A stretch of DNA of 64,000 bases from Gammaproteobacteria bacterium (GTDB taxonomy: Bacteria > Pseudomonadota > Gammaproteobacteria > Eutrophobiales > Eutrophobiaceae). Position 1 is the first letter of the stretch, and each line of letters begins with the position of its first letter. Both the position numbers and the translations under genes were made by a program. The stretch covers positions 126,095 to 190,094 of the forward strand of contig JAURNW010000024.1 of assembly GCA_030829985.1 (NCBI GenBank). Direction: 5' to 3'. Shown piece by piece: positions 9,251 to 19,605 of the stretch. The notes beneath the pieces are model-generated. The model had not been told where the DNA came from and searched no databases. It saw only the letters and a list, made by a program, of their open reading frames with translations.

Positions 9251-9399
9251 GTCATGCCCCTTATTTATTCTATTTATTTTTATCGCACTCATAAGCAATA
9301 AGAACTCCGCGCAACAGGAGTAATTATTAAAAATCACATCTACTTCACGGAGCTACTAATACTCTAACCCCAATAACAGCAGGGTAAAAAATCTGGTCT

Positions 9400-10461
9400 C
9401 TAAAGTTTGTTGTACAAACCTTTCAATGTATCAAGAATATCAGTGGCATCTTCTCCAGTTTCCCATTCGCCATCTTGATTCATTACAATAACTTCTGTTT
9501 TGTCTCCAACGCCGGTCAGACTTAATTGATAAAGTTTGCCTTCGTCTTCATCGTCACCCCAAAATTTCAATTTCGATAAAAATCCTTTTTCTTCTTTCTC
9601 ACCTTCTGGTTTGAAATAGCGAAAATCATAAATACCTTTTTCCTGATCGCTTGTTTCGATCAGATAACCAGCACGCTCGACAACCATCTGTGTTTCTCGC
9701 CATGCGCGAGTATATTCTTGAGGAAAAACCAGATAACTCTTTCCATCACCGACATCAAGCACTTCTGCCTTCGGTTTTGCCGGGGCAGGTTTAACTGATG
9801 GGGCCGGAGAAGAGCTTGTACTCGAACTCGTTGCCGTACTTGTCGCATTGATACCTTCAGTCCCGTAAAAATGCAGATTTATTTTACGGATGTACTCTTT
9901 TTCCATCTTCGCGTCTGCCAATGCTTCAAGCCATTCGCCTTCGGACAGGTCTTCTCTTTCACTCGACATAAATAACATCGTGCCACCGGATTCATCAGGC
10001 TCAGCAAAGATCTTGAATTTATGTCGACTGCCTTCCTCCTCTTTCCAGTCAGTTTCAAGCACACCTAACTCGGCGTCATCCAGATCAACTTTATAATCTT
10101 CCTGTTGCCAGAATTCGCGAAGTTTTGGCCAAATATCATACGATGACCCTCTTAGCGCCAGCCATTGCTCACCATCAACTTCACCAGAACCCAGAACGGC
10201 TCCTTGTCGTTTGTTAACAGCACGTTGTCGTTGAAACTCAGAGAGTGAAGTTGATTCTTCACCAGGAATATCTGCCGAGTACTCGCCTTCAGTTACAGTC
10301 AAGTCAGGAGGAACCTCGAGTTCCTGCATACCTCTGCTTTTTTGATATGTTGTACGCTTGTCAGGCAATACTTTATCCAAACTGCCAAGACCAGGAATAC
10401 CAGAACAACCATAAACTGTTAAAAAAGTAAGTATTAATAAAAGATTGCGTAATATCATCAT
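9400..10461 (-). CDS. bamC: Outer membrane assembly lipoprotein BamC
   Basis: BamC (NlpB) is a lipoprotein of the BAM complex. The 353-residue product has a lipoprotein signal with VYGC (Cys19), followed by the unstructured conserved segment around LPDKRTTYQKSRGMQELEVPPDL, which in E. coli binds BamD. Two helix-grip domains follow (about residues 100-200 and 235-350), linked by a Thr/Ser/Pro/Ala-rich linker near residues 205-230. It is downstream of dapA by 7 bp in the conserved dapA-bamC order. Confidence 0.93.
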   Translation of the reverse strand: MMILRNLLLILTFLTVYGCSGIPGLGSLDKVLPDKRTTYQKSRGMQELEVPPDLTVTEGEYSADIPGEESTSLSEFQRQRAVNKRQGAVLGSGEVDGEQWLALRGSSYDIWPKLREFWQQEDYKVDLDDAELGVLETDWKEEEGSRHKFKIFAEPDESGGTMLFMSSEREDLSEGEWLEALADAKMEKEYIRKINLHFYGTEGINATSTATSSSTSSSPAPSVKPAPAKPKAEVLDVGDGKSYLVFPQEYTRAWRETQMVVERAGYLIETSDQEKGIYDFRYFKPEGEKEEKGFLSKLKFWGDDEDEGKLYQLSLTGVGDKTEVIVMNQDGEWETGEDATDILDTLKGLYNKL

Positions 10462-10468
10462 GTTGTAA

Positions 10469-11356
10469 TTATATAACTCCTGCCTGTTTCATGGCGTCAA
10501 GTAATTTAGATTCCGCTGATTCCGACATCCAGGTCATAGGCAGTCTTATACCTGCTTGAATAAAGCCTAATTTATGTAAGGCCCACTTCACAGGTATTGG
10601 ATTTGATTCGATAAATAATTGTTTATGTAGACCAACCAGCGTCTCATCTATATTTGTTGCTCCTTCCATATCTCCATTCAACGCCAGCATACACATATCA
10701 TGCATCGCTTTTGGGGCAACATTCGCTGTCACTGAAATGACGCCGTCACCACCTTGAAGAATAAAATCTTTGGTAGTCTCATCATCCCCCGTTAACAGCA
10801 GAAAATCAGCGCCCGCCCCATCACGTATTTTTTTTACCCGGGTTAAATCTGCAGTCGCTTCTTTTACACCGATAATATTCTTTACAGTTGCTAATCGAAT
10901 TATTGTATCAGGCAACATATCACACGCAGTTCTGCCCGGCACATTATAGAGAATTTGTGGTATGTCGACCGCTTCGGCAACCGCTTTATAGTGCAGATAC
11001 AAACCTTCCTGCGTTGGTTTATTGTAATAAGGCGTCACCAATAAACAGGCGTCTGCGCCAACTTTCTGCGCGCAACGGGTTAGTGAAATAGCCTCAATGG
11101 TTGAATTTGCTCCGGTACCCGCAATAACCGGAATTCTCCCATTAACAATTTCTACGACCCGCTTAATGACGGCACAATGTTCTTCTTCAGTGAGGGTGGC
11201 CGATTCTCCAGTCGTGCCAACAGCAACAATGGCATCAGTACCCTGTTCGATATGAAATTCGAGCAAATTTTCCAATGCCTGATTATCCAACGCCGTATCT
11301 GGACTGACTCCAGCTTGCATCGGGGTAACAATGGCAACCATACTTCCGGTGAACAT
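10469..11356 (-). CDS. dapA: 4-hydroxy-tetrahydrodipicolinate synthase DapA
   Basis: DapA condenses pyruvate with aspartate semialdehyde in the lysine/diaminopimelate pathway. I use the ATG at 11356 (product begins MFTGSMVAIVTPM, as in E. coli), not the upstream TTG at 11386, giving 295 residues. Visible family features are GTTGESATL near the N-terminus, the catalytic Tyr in YNVPGRT and the Schiff-base Lys in GVKEATADL. It forms an operon with bamC and is divergent from gcvR, as in many gammaproteobacteria. Confidence 0.96.
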   Translation of the reverse strand: MFTGSMVAIVTPMQAGVSPDTALDNQALENLLEFHIEQGTDAIVAVGTTGESATLTEEEHCAVIKRVVEIVNGRIPVIAGTGANSTIEAISLTRCAQKVGADACLLVTPYYNKPTQEGLYLHYKAVAEAVDIPQILYNVPGRTACDMLPDTIIRLATVKNIIGVKEATADLTRVKKIRDGAGADFLLLTGDDETTKDFILQGGDGVISVTANVAPKAMHDMCMLALNGDMEGATNIDETLVGLHKQLFIESNPIPVKWALHKLGFIQAGIRLPMTWMSESAESKLLDAMKQAGVI

Positions 11357-11528
11357 ATGAATAGTTATATTATGAGTAGTTGACAAAAACGTGTATGGTA
11401 CTTAATCATGTGACCCTATGACAAGGACATTGACCTTTATATAATACCCATTGCAGTTATATAGCCACAATGATACTAATATCAGACGATTTATACCGTA
11501 ATTACCTAAAATATCTTCCAAGTTTAAG

Positions 11529-12056
11529 ATGCAAAACTATCTTGTAGTCAGTGCGCTGGTGGAAAACTCCAGTGAAATCATACGTAAATTATCCAAGTTA
11601 ACTAAATCCAGCGGCTGCAATATCGTCGATAGCCGTTTCAAATTACTTGGGCATGAATTGTCTTTAATGCTGTTCCTGACTGGAAACTGGGATGCCATTG
11701 CTAAAATTGAAGATATGCTCAGAATATTCGCGCAGGAACACGACGTACAAATTCTGACAAGACGCACGACCCTGGACAAGCCACAAGGTGATTCAATGCC
11801 CTATGCGGTTGATGTCGTTGGTCTCGATCATCCTGGCATCCTGTTGGATATCACTGAATTCATGTCGACTAATAATCTTTTTATTCAGGAAATGGCTTCA
11901 AATACCTATGAGGCTTCATTGACTGGAGCCAAAATGTTTTCCTTGCATATGATGGTAAATATACCCTCGGATACATCTATCGCTTCAATTCGTGGAGATT
12001 TCATAGAATTTTGTGACCGCCTTAATCTAGATGCCATAATGGAACCTGTAAAATAA
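11529..12056 (+). CDS. gcvR: Glycine cleavage system regulatory protein GcvR-like (two ACT domains)
   Basis: The 175-residue product has two ACT domains: the first begins YLVVSALVENSSEIIRKLS, the second YAVDVVGLDHPGILLDITEF (about residues 93-112). This is the layout of GcvR, which in E. coli binds GcvA and represses the glycine cleavage operon when glycine is low. The position between dapA (divergent) and bcp (downstream) is the E. coli order. Whether GcvA exists in this organism cannot be seen here. Confidence 0.88.
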   Translation: MQNYLVVSALVENSSEIIRKLSKLTKSSGCNIVDSRFKLLGHELSLMLFLTGNWDAIAKIEDMLRIFAQEHDVQILTRRTTLDKPQGDSMPYAVDVVGLDHPGILLDITEFMSTNNLFIQEMASNTYEASLTGAKMFSLHMMVNIPSDTSIASIRGDFIEFCDRLNLDAIMEPVK

Positions 12057-12161
12057 GGATATTCCTAAAAATGCACTTTTTTAGAAGCACCCTAATAATA
12101 ACAATTGCTATTATGTCTACGAGTAAAAATAATTTATTAAATAATTGGTAACGATTTAATT

Positions 12162-12629
12162 ATGAGTAAAGTCAGTATTGGGAAAAAAGTTCCCGCATTC
12201 AGTCTGCCGGCTACCGGCGATCAAACCATCAAACTATCAACACTAAAAGGTAAAAATATTGTTTTATATTTTTACCCTAAAGACAGCACCCCTGGTTGCA
12301 CGCTGGAGGGACAGGACTTTCGCGATAACATCCGTAAGTTCAGTTCCCGTAACTGCATTATTCTGGGTGTCTCCAGAGACAAACTATCATCACATGAGAA
12401 TTTTAAAGAGAAGCAGTGTTTTCCGTTTGACTTACTGTCAGATGAAGACGAAACGCTTTGCACATTGTTTGATGTGATTAAAGAAAAAAATATGTATGGA
12501 AAAAAAGTGATGGGCATCGAACGTTCTACCTTCCTGATTGATGAAAAAGGCGTATTACGCAATGGATGGCGTAAAGTAAAAGTAAAAGGTCACGTCGACG
12601 AAGTTCTTGACGCCTTAAAAACTCTTTAA
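12162..12629 (+). CDS. bcp: Thioredoxin-dependent peroxiredoxin Bcp/PrxQ
   Basis: The 155-residue protein reduces peroxides with thioredoxin as donor. The peroxidatic motif is DSTPGCTLEGQDFRD, with Cys46. The enterobacterial resolving Cys five residues later is replaced by Gln51, but Cys86 (KEKQCFPFD) lies where PrxQ enzymes of the alpha3 type carry their resolving cysteine, so an atypical 2-Cys mechanism is likely. Length is standard. It sits between gcvR and phoH, all on the plus strand. Confidence 0.93.
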   Translation: MSKVSIGKKVPAFSLPATGDQTIKLSTLKGKNIVLYFYPKDSTPGCTLEGQDFRDNIRKFSSRNCIILGVSRDKLSSHENFKEKQCFPFDLLSDEDETLCTLFDVIKEKNMYGKKVMGIERSTFLIDEKGVLRNGWRKVKVKGHVDEVLDALKTL

Positions 12630-12648
12630 TATTAATTTTAATCCGACT

Positions 12649-14055
12649 ATGTCCGACAATAATCTCTCTCGCATTTTTGTCCTTGATACCAATGTGTTGA
12701 TGCATGACCCGGCATCTCTGTTTCGATTTGAGGAACATGATATTTTTATTCCAATGGTGGTATTGGAAGAACTTGATGCTGCCAAAAAAGGTGTTTCCGA
12801 GGTTGCCCGAAACGTTCGCCAGGTAAGTCGTTTCATTGATGAAATCATTAATGATGCTGAAACAGACGATATCAACAAAGGCCTCGCATTAAACTCTGCA
12901 AGACAATTGAACGGGCATAGCGAACCTGGCGGACGACTGTTTTTGCAAACGCAGATTTTGCCAGACAGCTTGCCAGAAAGCCTGCCAGGTAAGAATGCAG
13001 ATAACTCTATTCTCGGCATAACACTCTCATTGCAAAAAAATTATCCCGATAAAGTTGTCACATTGGTTTCCAAAGATATCAATTTACGCATTAAAGCGCG
13101 TGTCGTGGGCATACACGCTGAAGACTACACCAGTGACAAGGTGTTGGATGATGCGGATTTACTCTATACCGGCATTAATGAATTACCTGCAAATTTTTGG
13201 GATACAAAATCAGAGGCTCTAACATCCTGGCAGGAAGATATGCGCACCTTATATGAAATTAAGGGGCAACCACTCGAAGAATGTTATCCGCATCAAGGTT
13301 TATACACTGATGAAGGAACAGGCTTCGAAGCATTGGTTAAAAAAACGAGCAAGGAAAAAACAACTTTAGTACACGCTATTAATTACAGAAAAGATAACCA
13401 GGCGGTATGGGGCGTGAATGCCCGTAATCGGGAACAAAACTTTGCCTTTAATCTGCTGATGGATCCCGATATTGATATGGTTACTATCCTGGGTGCCGCA
13501 GGCACGGGTAAAACATTGTTAACCCTGGCAGCTGGTCTGGATCAGGTAATGGACAAAAAACTCTATCGCGAAATCATCATTACCCGCGTCACTATTCCTG
13601 TTGGTGAAGACATTGGCTTCTTACCCGGCACAGAAGAAGAGAAAATGGCGCCGTGGATGGGCGCCTTGCTCGATAATCTTGAAGTATTAACCAACTCTGA
13701 TGAAAGTGGTGAGTGGGAACGGGCCGCTACTGCCGACCTGTTAACTAAACGCATCAAGATCCGTTCACTAAATTTCATGCGTGGACGTACCTTTCTAAAT
13801 CGCTTTATTATTGTTGATGAGGCGCAAAACCTGACCGCTAAACAAATGAAGACATTAATTACTCGTGCAGGTCCTGGCAGTAAATTAATCGTATTAGGTA
13901 ATATTTCACAAATAGACACACCTTACCTGACTGAAACAACATCCGGACTTACCTATGTGGTGGACCGTTTTAAAGACTGGGAACACAGCGGCCATATAAC
14001 ACTGATGCGAGGCGAACGTTCTCGCCTGGCTGATTTTGCCAACGAGGTTCTTTAA
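12649..14055 (+). CDS. PhoH family protein with N-terminal PIN domain
   Basis: The 468-residue protein fuses a PIN ribonuclease-like domain (IFVLDTNVLMHDP at residues 8-20, with conserved acidic residues, e.g. EELDAAKKG) to a PhoH ATPase domain (Walker A GAAGTGKT near residues 281-288, Walker B IIVDEAQNL). This is the YlaK/PhoH2 type architecture, in which characterised actinobacterial relatives act as RNA helicase-ribonucleases. Its cellular target here is unknown. It follows bcp by 19 bp and is convergent with lysA. Confidence 0.92.
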   Translation: MSDNNLSRIFVLDTNVLMHDPASLFRFEEHDIFIPMVVLEELDAAKKGVSEVARNVRQVSRFIDEIINDAETDDINKGLALNSARQLNGHSEPGGRLFLQTQILPDSLPESLPGKNADNSILGITLSLQKNYPDKVVTLVSKDINLRIKARVVGIHAEDYTSDKVLDDADLLYTGINELPANFWDTKSEALTSWQEDMRTLYEIKGQPLEECYPHQGLYTDEGTGFEALVKKTSKEKTTLVHAINYRKDNQAVWGVNARNREQNFAFNLLMDPDIDMVTILGAAGTGKTLLTLAAGLDQVMDKKLYREIIITRVTIPVGEDIGFLPGTEEEKMAPWMGALLDNLEVLTNSDESGEWERAATADLLTKRIKIRSLNFMRGRTFLNRFIIVDEAQNLTAKQMKTLITRAGPGSKLIVLGNISQIDTPYLTETTSGLTYVVDRFKDWEHSGHITLMRGERSRLADFANEVL

Positions 14056-14091
14056 TTTAGTTCGGGAAGCTATATTTGGTTGAAAAATGAG

Positions 14092-15342
14092 CTATTTCGG
14101 TAGCAACGACTCGCCATTCATCAAGTCTTCAGTAGACTCTCTTTTGCGAATCTCATGAACCTGATTACCATCAACCATGATTTCTGAAACACGCGGCCGT
14201 GAATTGTAGTTTGAAGCCATAGAAAAACCATAAGCGCCTGCTGAACATACCGCCAGAAGATCTCCCGGTTCTAACGGCAAGGAACGATTCTTGCCGAGAA
14301 AGTCACCTGTTTCACAAACAGGACCAACGACATCATATAGCTCTTCTTCAACTGTTGCTGCTTCAACAACACGTTTTATATTATGCCAGCCATCATAAAG
14401 TGATGGGCGTATCAAATCATTCATGGCTGCATCCACAATAGCAAAATTATGATCCTGTGAATTATTCAGGTATTCAACTTTGGTTAGCAGCACACCCGCA
14501 TTTCCCACAATACTCCGTCCCGGCTCTATAATTAGTTCGAGTTTTGTATTGTTCAAGGTAGTCAGTATCGTTTGTATATAATCGCGTCTTGCAGGCGGCA
14601 CTTCATTTTCATAGGTTATGCCAAGGCCTCCGCCCAGATCTATATGCTCGAACGTTATTTCCAGTTGTTTTAGTTGCTCGATCAATTCGAGCACTTTCAA
14701 CAAGGCATCCTTGAAAGGTTCCAGCGTTGTGATTTGTGAACCGATATGGCAGTCAATTCCTTTTATTGTGATATTCGGTAATGCGGAAGCTATTTCATAG
14801 GCTGCAATTGCATTTTGAAATGCGATACCAAATTTATTTTCTTTTAAACCAGTTGCAATATAAGGATGGGTTTTAGCATCGACATCAGGATTAACTCTCA
14901 ATGAGACTGGCGCATGCATATGCATTTCACCGGCGACATCATTAAGCCGCACTAACTCGTTAATTGACTCAACATTAAAACATTTGATACCTGCCTTAAG
15001 CGCGGCCCGCATTTCATCTTCACGTTTTCCCACGCCGGAAAAAACAATTTTGTCTGGTCTGCCACCAGCATGCAGCACTCGCTCCATTTCACCGATAGAA
15101 ACAATATCAAACCCTGATCCGAGTTTTGCCAATATATTTAACAGACCAATATTTGAATTCGCTTTCACCGCATAACAGACCAGATGTTTTTGCTGTTTCA
15201 ATGCCGTATCGAATTCGAGCCAGCTATCTTCGATAGCTTTACGCGAGTAGACATAACAAGGCGTGCCAAATTGACGGGCAATTTCTGCCAATGACACCCC
15301 TTCGGCATTCAGCAAGCCGTCTTTATAATTAAACTCGGACAT
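14092..15342 (-). CDS. lysA: Diaminopimelate decarboxylase LysA
   Basis: LysA is the PLP enzyme that makes L-lysine from meso-diaminopimelate. The 416-residue product has the PLP lysine in YAVKANSN (Lys60), the HIGSQI and GGGLGITYE motifs, and the C-terminal domain motifs GPVCETGD and GAYGFSM. It lies 5 bp downstream of lptM. The usual next gene, dapF, is not present here; phoH occupies the flank in convergent orientation. Confidence 0.97.
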   Translation of the reverse strand: MSEFNYKDGLLNAEGVSLAEIARQFGTPCYVYSRKAIEDSWLEFDTALKQQKHLVCYAVKANSNIGLLNILAKLGSGFDIVSIGEMERVLHAGGRPDKIVFSGVGKREDEMRAALKAGIKCFNVESINELVRLNDVAGEMHMHAPVSLRVNPDVDAKTHPYIATGLKENKFGIAFQNAIAAYEIASALPNITIKGIDCHIGSQITTLEPFKDALLKVLELIEQLKQLEITFEHIDLGGGLGITYENEVPPARRDYIQTILTTLNNTKLELIIEPGRSIVGNAGVLLTKVEYLNNSQDHNFAIVDAAMNDLIRPSLYDGWHNIKRVVEAATVEEELYDVVGPVCETGDFLGKNRSLPLEPGDLLAVCSAGAYGFSMASNYNSRPRVSEIMVDGNQVHEIRKRESTEDLMNGESLLPK

Positions 15343-15347
15343 TTTTA

Positions 15348-15494
15348 TCAGGCAGTGTTGGAAAAATCAGAAGCTGAAATGTTTGCTTCCGGAGGCAAAT
15401 ATAGGTCACCTTTTTGACCACATGCAGAGACACAGGACAACAACATTAGTATTATTCCCAATCTGATTATCTTGATTTTACAGTCTCTATTCAT
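15348..15494 (-). CDS. lptM: LPS translocon maturation chaperone LptM-like small lipoprotein
   Basis: The 48-residue product starts at ATG 15494 behind an AGAGGA site; an in-frame start at 15548 would add an unneeded N-terminus. It has a basic start, a hydrophobic core, the lipobox SACGQKGDLYLPPE, and a short polar tail. This GQKGxLYLP motif directly after the lipidated Cys is the signature of LptM (YifL), which helps LptD fold with LptE. The lptM-lysA order is typical of pseudomonads and related groups. Confidence 0.88.
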   Translation of the reverse strand: MNRDCKIKIIRLGIILMLLSCVSACGQKGDLYLPPEANISASDFSNTA

Positions 15495-15623
15495 CACGGC
15501 GTCCTCTGATGCATTCGCTATTTCCTTGAGCATAACAAAATATGACAAAAGGAAAAACGACTTGAATTGAATTAGCGTCTACTGAGAGGATATATCATCA
15601 CTATTTAATTAACAGGATTTAAA

Positions 15624-16289
15624 ATGTCATTCGAACGAGACGCAATAATCATTGAACCCAAATCATCTCACAAAGCCAGTGTTATCTGGTTACATGGGCT
15701 AGGCGCCGATGGCCATGATTTTGAGCCCATAGTACCAGAACTAAACCTCGAGCCTGAATCAGGTATCCGCTTTATTTTTCCACATGCGCCCAAGCGACCG
15801 GTAACTATCAATAACGGAATGCATATGCGGGCCTGGTATGACGTTAAGTCACCTAATCTCCGTGATCAGGAAGATAGTGAATCAATTGTTGCTTCTTCGG
15901 AACTGATAAACCATTACATTGATGCTGAAATTGAAACTGGCATCGAATCTAACAAAATAATACTGGCAGGTTTTTCTCAAGGTGGTGCTATTACACTACA
16001 TGCAGGTCTACGCTACGCAAAACCTCTGGCGGGTTTGCTAGCCTTATCAACCTATTTGCCATTACCCAAACAGTTGGAAGCAGAAGCAGTAACTGATAAA
16101 AACATTGCCATTATGATGGCGCATGGAATCTCTGATCCGGTTATCCCGGTTGCGCAAGGTAAAGCATCTGCTGAAACATTGAAAAGTCAGGGTTATAGCG
16201 TTGAGTGGCATGAATATAAAATGCAACATTCGGTCTGCATCGAGGAAATCATTGCCATAGGCGTCTGGATAAAACGCGTATTAGCCTAG
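15624..16289 (+). CDS. Carboxylesterase/phospholipase of the alpha/beta-hydrolase fold
   Basis: The 221-residue protein belongs to the phospholipase/carboxylesterase family (PF02230). Motifs are VIWLHGLGADGHDF near the N-terminus, the nucleophile GFSQGG (Ser118), the acid in HGISDPVIPV and the catalytic His in KMQHSVC. Relatives hydrolyse short-chain esters or act as acyl-protein thioesterases. No signal peptide is seen, so it is cytoplasmic. It overlaps the 3' end of the convergent helicase gene by 4 bp. The natural substrate is unknown. Confidence 0.9.
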   Translation: MSFERDAIIIEPKSSHKASVIWLHGLGADGHDFEPIVPELNLEPESGIRFIFPHAPKRPVTINNGMHMRAWYDVKSPNLRDQEDSESIVASSELINHYIDAEIETGIESNKIILAGFSQGGAITLHAGLRYAKPLAGLLALSTYLPLPKQLEAEAVTDKNIAIMMAHGISDPVIPVAQGKASAETLKSQGYSVEWHEYKMQHSVCIEEIIAIGVWIKRVLA

Positions 16290-17563
16290 CTTTTTTGGTG
16301 AGTTGATCTCCCGCCTTGGCGCTGCGGTCGTCGCTGACTCTTTTTCTTATGTTTAGAATGAGTTTCTTCGTGATGCTTCCGTTTTACCGGTGCTTCAGGT
16401 TTTAAAAGCAAGTCTTCCGTTATTTGCACGGTAGGAATTGAGTATCCCAGATAAGCCTCGATATCCATCAAGGAATAAATGTAATCTTCACAGCCAAAAC
16501 TGACCGCATCACCACTAGCTCCGGCACGTGCAGTCCTGCCGATACGATGCACATAATCTTCCGAATTTTGTGGCAAATCAAAGTTAAACACATGACTAAC
16601 CTCAGGAATGTGCAATCCTCTGGCAGCAAGATCGGTTGCAACTAATGCCGCTAATTCCCCGTTTGAAAATTCATTAAATAATCTCTGTCGTTTCTTTTGC
16701 GGTACATCACCCGATAAAATAGCAGAATGAATGCCATTGCCTTCAAGGTAAGACCAGACCATTTCTGCTGTACGCTTGGTATTTACAAACACAATTGTTC
16801 TATGCGGATCCATTTGCTTCAATAATCCCAGCAGCAATGGAATCTTTTCATCATTTGCAACGTGATAAAGAACCTGAGTAACCTTGTCGGCAGTAATCTG
16901 CTCCGGGTTAATTTTAACCAGTGTGGGACTATTCATATGTTCATAGGCTAGCTCCATCACCCGATGCGATAATGTCGCTGAAAACAGCATGTTTAAGCGT
17001 TTTTCGGGCTTTGGCATGCGCCGCAGAATATAACGAATGTCACTGATAAAACCGAGGTCAAACATACGATCCGCTTCATCCAGGACCACAATCTCAACGT
17101 CCTTGAGTCTAAACACACCCTGCTTGAAATAATCAATTAATCGACCCGGTGTTCCAATCAGGATATCCACCCCATCCGCTAATGAAGTTCTTTGTTTTTC
17201 GTAATCAATTCCGCCATAAACAAGACCCAACCTTAAACCACAGTGTTGATTAAATGTTTCTGCATCTTTGTGAATCTGGATCGCCAATTCACGTGTTGGC
17301 GCAATTATCAGTGCACGCAAATTACTATTTGGTGCAGCTTTATTACGTAGTAAAAAATGATACGTTGCTAACAAAAAGGCTGCCGTTTTACCGGTGCCCG
17401 TCTGCGCCTGGCCGGCTATATCATGCCCCTCAAGAATTAATGGTAAGCACTCACCCTGAATCGGTGTGCATTGTTTAAATCCAATATCATCAAGGACTGT
17501 TAAAAGGCGTTCATCCAGCGCAAACTGCTTGAATTCAGGGGTATTTGTATTTTTTGATGTCAT
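16286..17563 (-). CDS. rhlB: DEAD-box RNA helicase RhlB
   Basis: The 425-residue product has all DEAD-box motifs: Q-motif region CTPIQGECLP, Walker A AQTGTGKT, PTRELA, VLDEAD, SAT, and the helicase C motifs including HRIGRTARAG. The C-terminus is basic and low complexity (KKKSQRRPQRQGGR), as in RhlB, which unwinds RNA in the degradosome. Placement opposite trxA-rho is the E. coli arrangement. Confidence 0.93.
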   Translation of the reverse strand: MTSKNTNTPEFKQFALDERLLTVLDDIGFKQCTPIQGECLPLILEGHDIAGQAQTGTGKTAAFLLATYHFLLRNKAAPNSNLRALIIAPTRELAIQIHKDAETFNQHCGLRLGLVYGGIDYEKQRTSLADGVDILIGTPGRLIDYFKQGVFRLKDVEIVVLDEADRMFDLGFISDIRYILRRMPKPEKRLNMLFSATLSHRVMELAYEHMNSPTLVKINPEQITADKVTQVLYHVANDEKIPLLLGLLKQMDPHRTIVFVNTKRTAEMVWSYLEGNGIHSAILSGDVPQKKRQRLFNEFSNGELAALVATDLAARGLHIPEVSHVFNFDLPQNSEDYVHRIGRTARAGASGDAVSFGCEDYIYSLMDIEAYLGYSIPTVQITEDLLLKPEAPVKRKHHEETHSKHKKKSQRRPQRQGGRSTHQKS

Positions 17564-17835
17564 TTAATAGTCCAAAGTATAATATAGGCGCAAATGGCAC
17601 TGCGTGTAACGAATCGTAATTAAAATTTACCTTTTCGAGAATATATAGACATCTAATTTAGTGCGCCTCAATGGTATCTCCTTTAGGCTTTATCAATGTA
17701 TATTAACAACAATAGACACCTTTAGGTGAGTGACCCGAGTACTTAATTAAACAGTATTTGAATATCGAACTTGCAATTAACCTTCAATTTCGTTGAAATT
17801 GCACCTCAAATAATATTTAAGGAACATAAATTAAA

Positions 17836-18162
17836 ATGAGCGAAAGTATATTACATGTTACAGACTCAAGCTTTGAAGATGAAGTTTTAAAATCAGAACT
17901 GCCCGTAATAGTCGATTTCTGGGCCGAATGGTGCGGACCATGCAAAATGATTGCCCCTATTCTTGATCAGTTGGCTGACCATTATAAAGAAAAATTGACT
18001 GTCGCTAAAATAAACATAGATGACAACCAAAACACCCCGACCACCTATGGAGTCCGTGGTATACCGACCCTCATTTTGTTTAAGGATGGTGATGTCATTG
18101 CGACAAAAGTCGGAGCAGCATCGAAGTCTCAGTTGGAAGCTTTTATAGATACTAATATCTAG
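17836..18162 (+). CDS. trxA: Thioredoxin
   Basis: The 108-residue protein has the WCGPCK active site (Cys33, Cys36), the FWAEW lead-in and the cis-Pro region GIPTLILF. Length is exactly that of E. coli TrxA. An AAGGAAC ribosome site precedes the ATG. The 272-bp leader between rhlB and trxA holds a dyad, caatttc (17785-17791) with gaaattg (17795-17801), of unknown function. trxA is followed by rho. Confidence 0.97.
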   Translation: MSESILHVTDSSFEDEVLKSELPVIVDFWAEWCGPCKMIAPILDQLADHYKEKLTVAKINIDDNQNTPTTYGVRGIPTLILFKDGDVIATKVGAASKSQLEAFIDTNI

Positions 18163-18342
18163 TATGAAAATTAACTGGACGTATGCTTAAACGCGTGCTA
18201 GTTTAATCACAAGGTTAAGTAACAACTTATCAACCAAAAAACCAAACCCCCTTAAATTAATAAAATTTAAATTCGTTTTAATTTTGCAAACGTTCCTCGT
18301 TTGTTAACAACTAATTTCCATTTTCACCAACATTCAAAGTCT

Positions 18343-19599
18343 ATGAACCTAACAGAACTAAAGCAAAAACCAGCCTCAGAGCTAGTCTCTCTCTCTACCG
18401 ATCTTGGACTCGATAATGTCGCCCGCTCCAGAAAACAGGATGTCATATTTGAAATCCTGAAAGCTCAAGCCAAAAAAGGCGAGGATATTTACGGTGATGG
18501 TGTACTGGAAATTCTTCAAGATGGTTTTGGCTTTCTTCGTTCTGCAGGTAGTTCTTACCTTGCTGGTCCAGATGACATATATGTCTCTCCCAGTCAGATA
18601 AGACGCTTCAGCCTCAGAACCGGTGATAATATATCGGGGAAAATAAGACCACCCAAAGATGGTGAACGTTATTTTGCATTACTCAAGATTAATGAAATTA
18701 ACTTTGAGGCGCCGGAAAAAGCAAAAGGCAAAATTCTTTTTGAAAACCTGACCCCGTTATTCGCCACTGAGCGCTTAACCCTGGAACAGGGAAATGGCAG
18801 CACTGAAGATTTAACACCACGAATTATTGATCTTGCTTCGCCAATAGGAAAAGGCCAACGCGGCCTGATTGTTTCCCCGCCAAAAGCTGGTAAAACAATG
18901 ATCCTGCAAAGTATCGCTCAATCAATTGCGTATAATCACCCGGAAGTTCACCTGATCGTATTGCTGATAGATGAACGTCCTGAAGAAGTAACTGAAATGG
19001 CCCGGTCAGTACGTGGCGAAGTTATTTCCAGTACATTTGATGAACCCGCCAGCCGTCATGTGCAGGTAGCGGAGATGGTTATCGAACGCGCTAAACGTTT
19101 AACTGAACACAAGAAAGATGTCGTTATTTTACTAGACTCAATAACACGTCTGGCACGTGCCTATAACACTGTTATTCCGGCATCTGGAAAGGTGCTTACC
19201 GGTGGTGTAGATGCCAATGCATTACAACGACCAAAACGCTTTTTTGGTGCGGCTCGTAATATTGAAGAAGGTGGCAGTTTAACCATCATCGCAACAGCAT
19301 TGGTTGATACCGGTTCAAGAATGGATGACGTTATCTACGAAGAATTTAAAGGTACGGGTAACATGGAATTACATCTTGATCGAACCATTGCAGAAAAACG
19401 CATCTACCCTGCTATTAATATCAATCGGTCGGGTACACGTCGTGAAGAACTGCTTACTAATGAAAGTGAATTACAGAAGATCTGGATATTACGCAAACTA
19501 CTCCATCCTATGGAAGAACTTGCAGCAATGGAGTTTTTAATGGAACGATTAAAAGCAACCAAAAATAATGCTGAATTCTTTGAGGCCATGAAACGATAA
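18343..19599 (+). CDS. rho: Transcription termination factor Rho
   Basis: The product from ATG 18343 has 418 residues and begins [10 protein letters not shown] as in E. coli; an in-frame start at 18301 is upstream of the normal N-terminus. It has the RNA-binding cold-shock-like N-domain ([18 protein letters not shown]), Walker A PPKAGKTM, Walker [15 protein letters not shown] and the R-loop segment. Rho is the hexameric ATP-dependent RNA translocase. The 180-bp leader is C-poor except for a CCAAACCCCC stretch, so any Rho autoregulatory rut site is not obvious. Confidence 0.98.
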   Translation: MNLTELKQKPASELVSLSTDLGLDNVARSRKQDVIFEILKAQAKKGEDIYGDGVLEILQDGFGFLRSAGSSYLAGPDDIYVSPSQIRRFSLRTGDNISGKIRPPKDGERYFALLKINEINFEAPEKAKGKILFENLTPLFATERLTLEQGNGSTEDLTPRIIDLASPIGKGQRGLIVSPPKAGKTMILQSIAQSIAYNHPEVHLIVLLIDERPEEVTEMARSVRGEVISSTFDEPASRHVQVAEMVIERAKRLTEHKKDVVILLDSITRLARAYNTVIPASGKVLTGGVDANALQRPKRFFGAARNIEEGGSLTIIATALVDTGSRMDDVIYEEFKGTGNMELHLDRTIAEKRIYPAININRSGTRREELLTNESELQKIWILRKLLHPMEELAAMEFLMERLKATKNNAEFFEAMKR

Positions 19600-19605
19600 A
19601 CAGCA

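Noticed and set aside
17785-17801. Dyad CAATTTC-N3-GAAATTG before trxA as a specific regulator site.
   Set aside because: Real palindrome, but it matches no operator I can name, so it is only mentioned with trxA.
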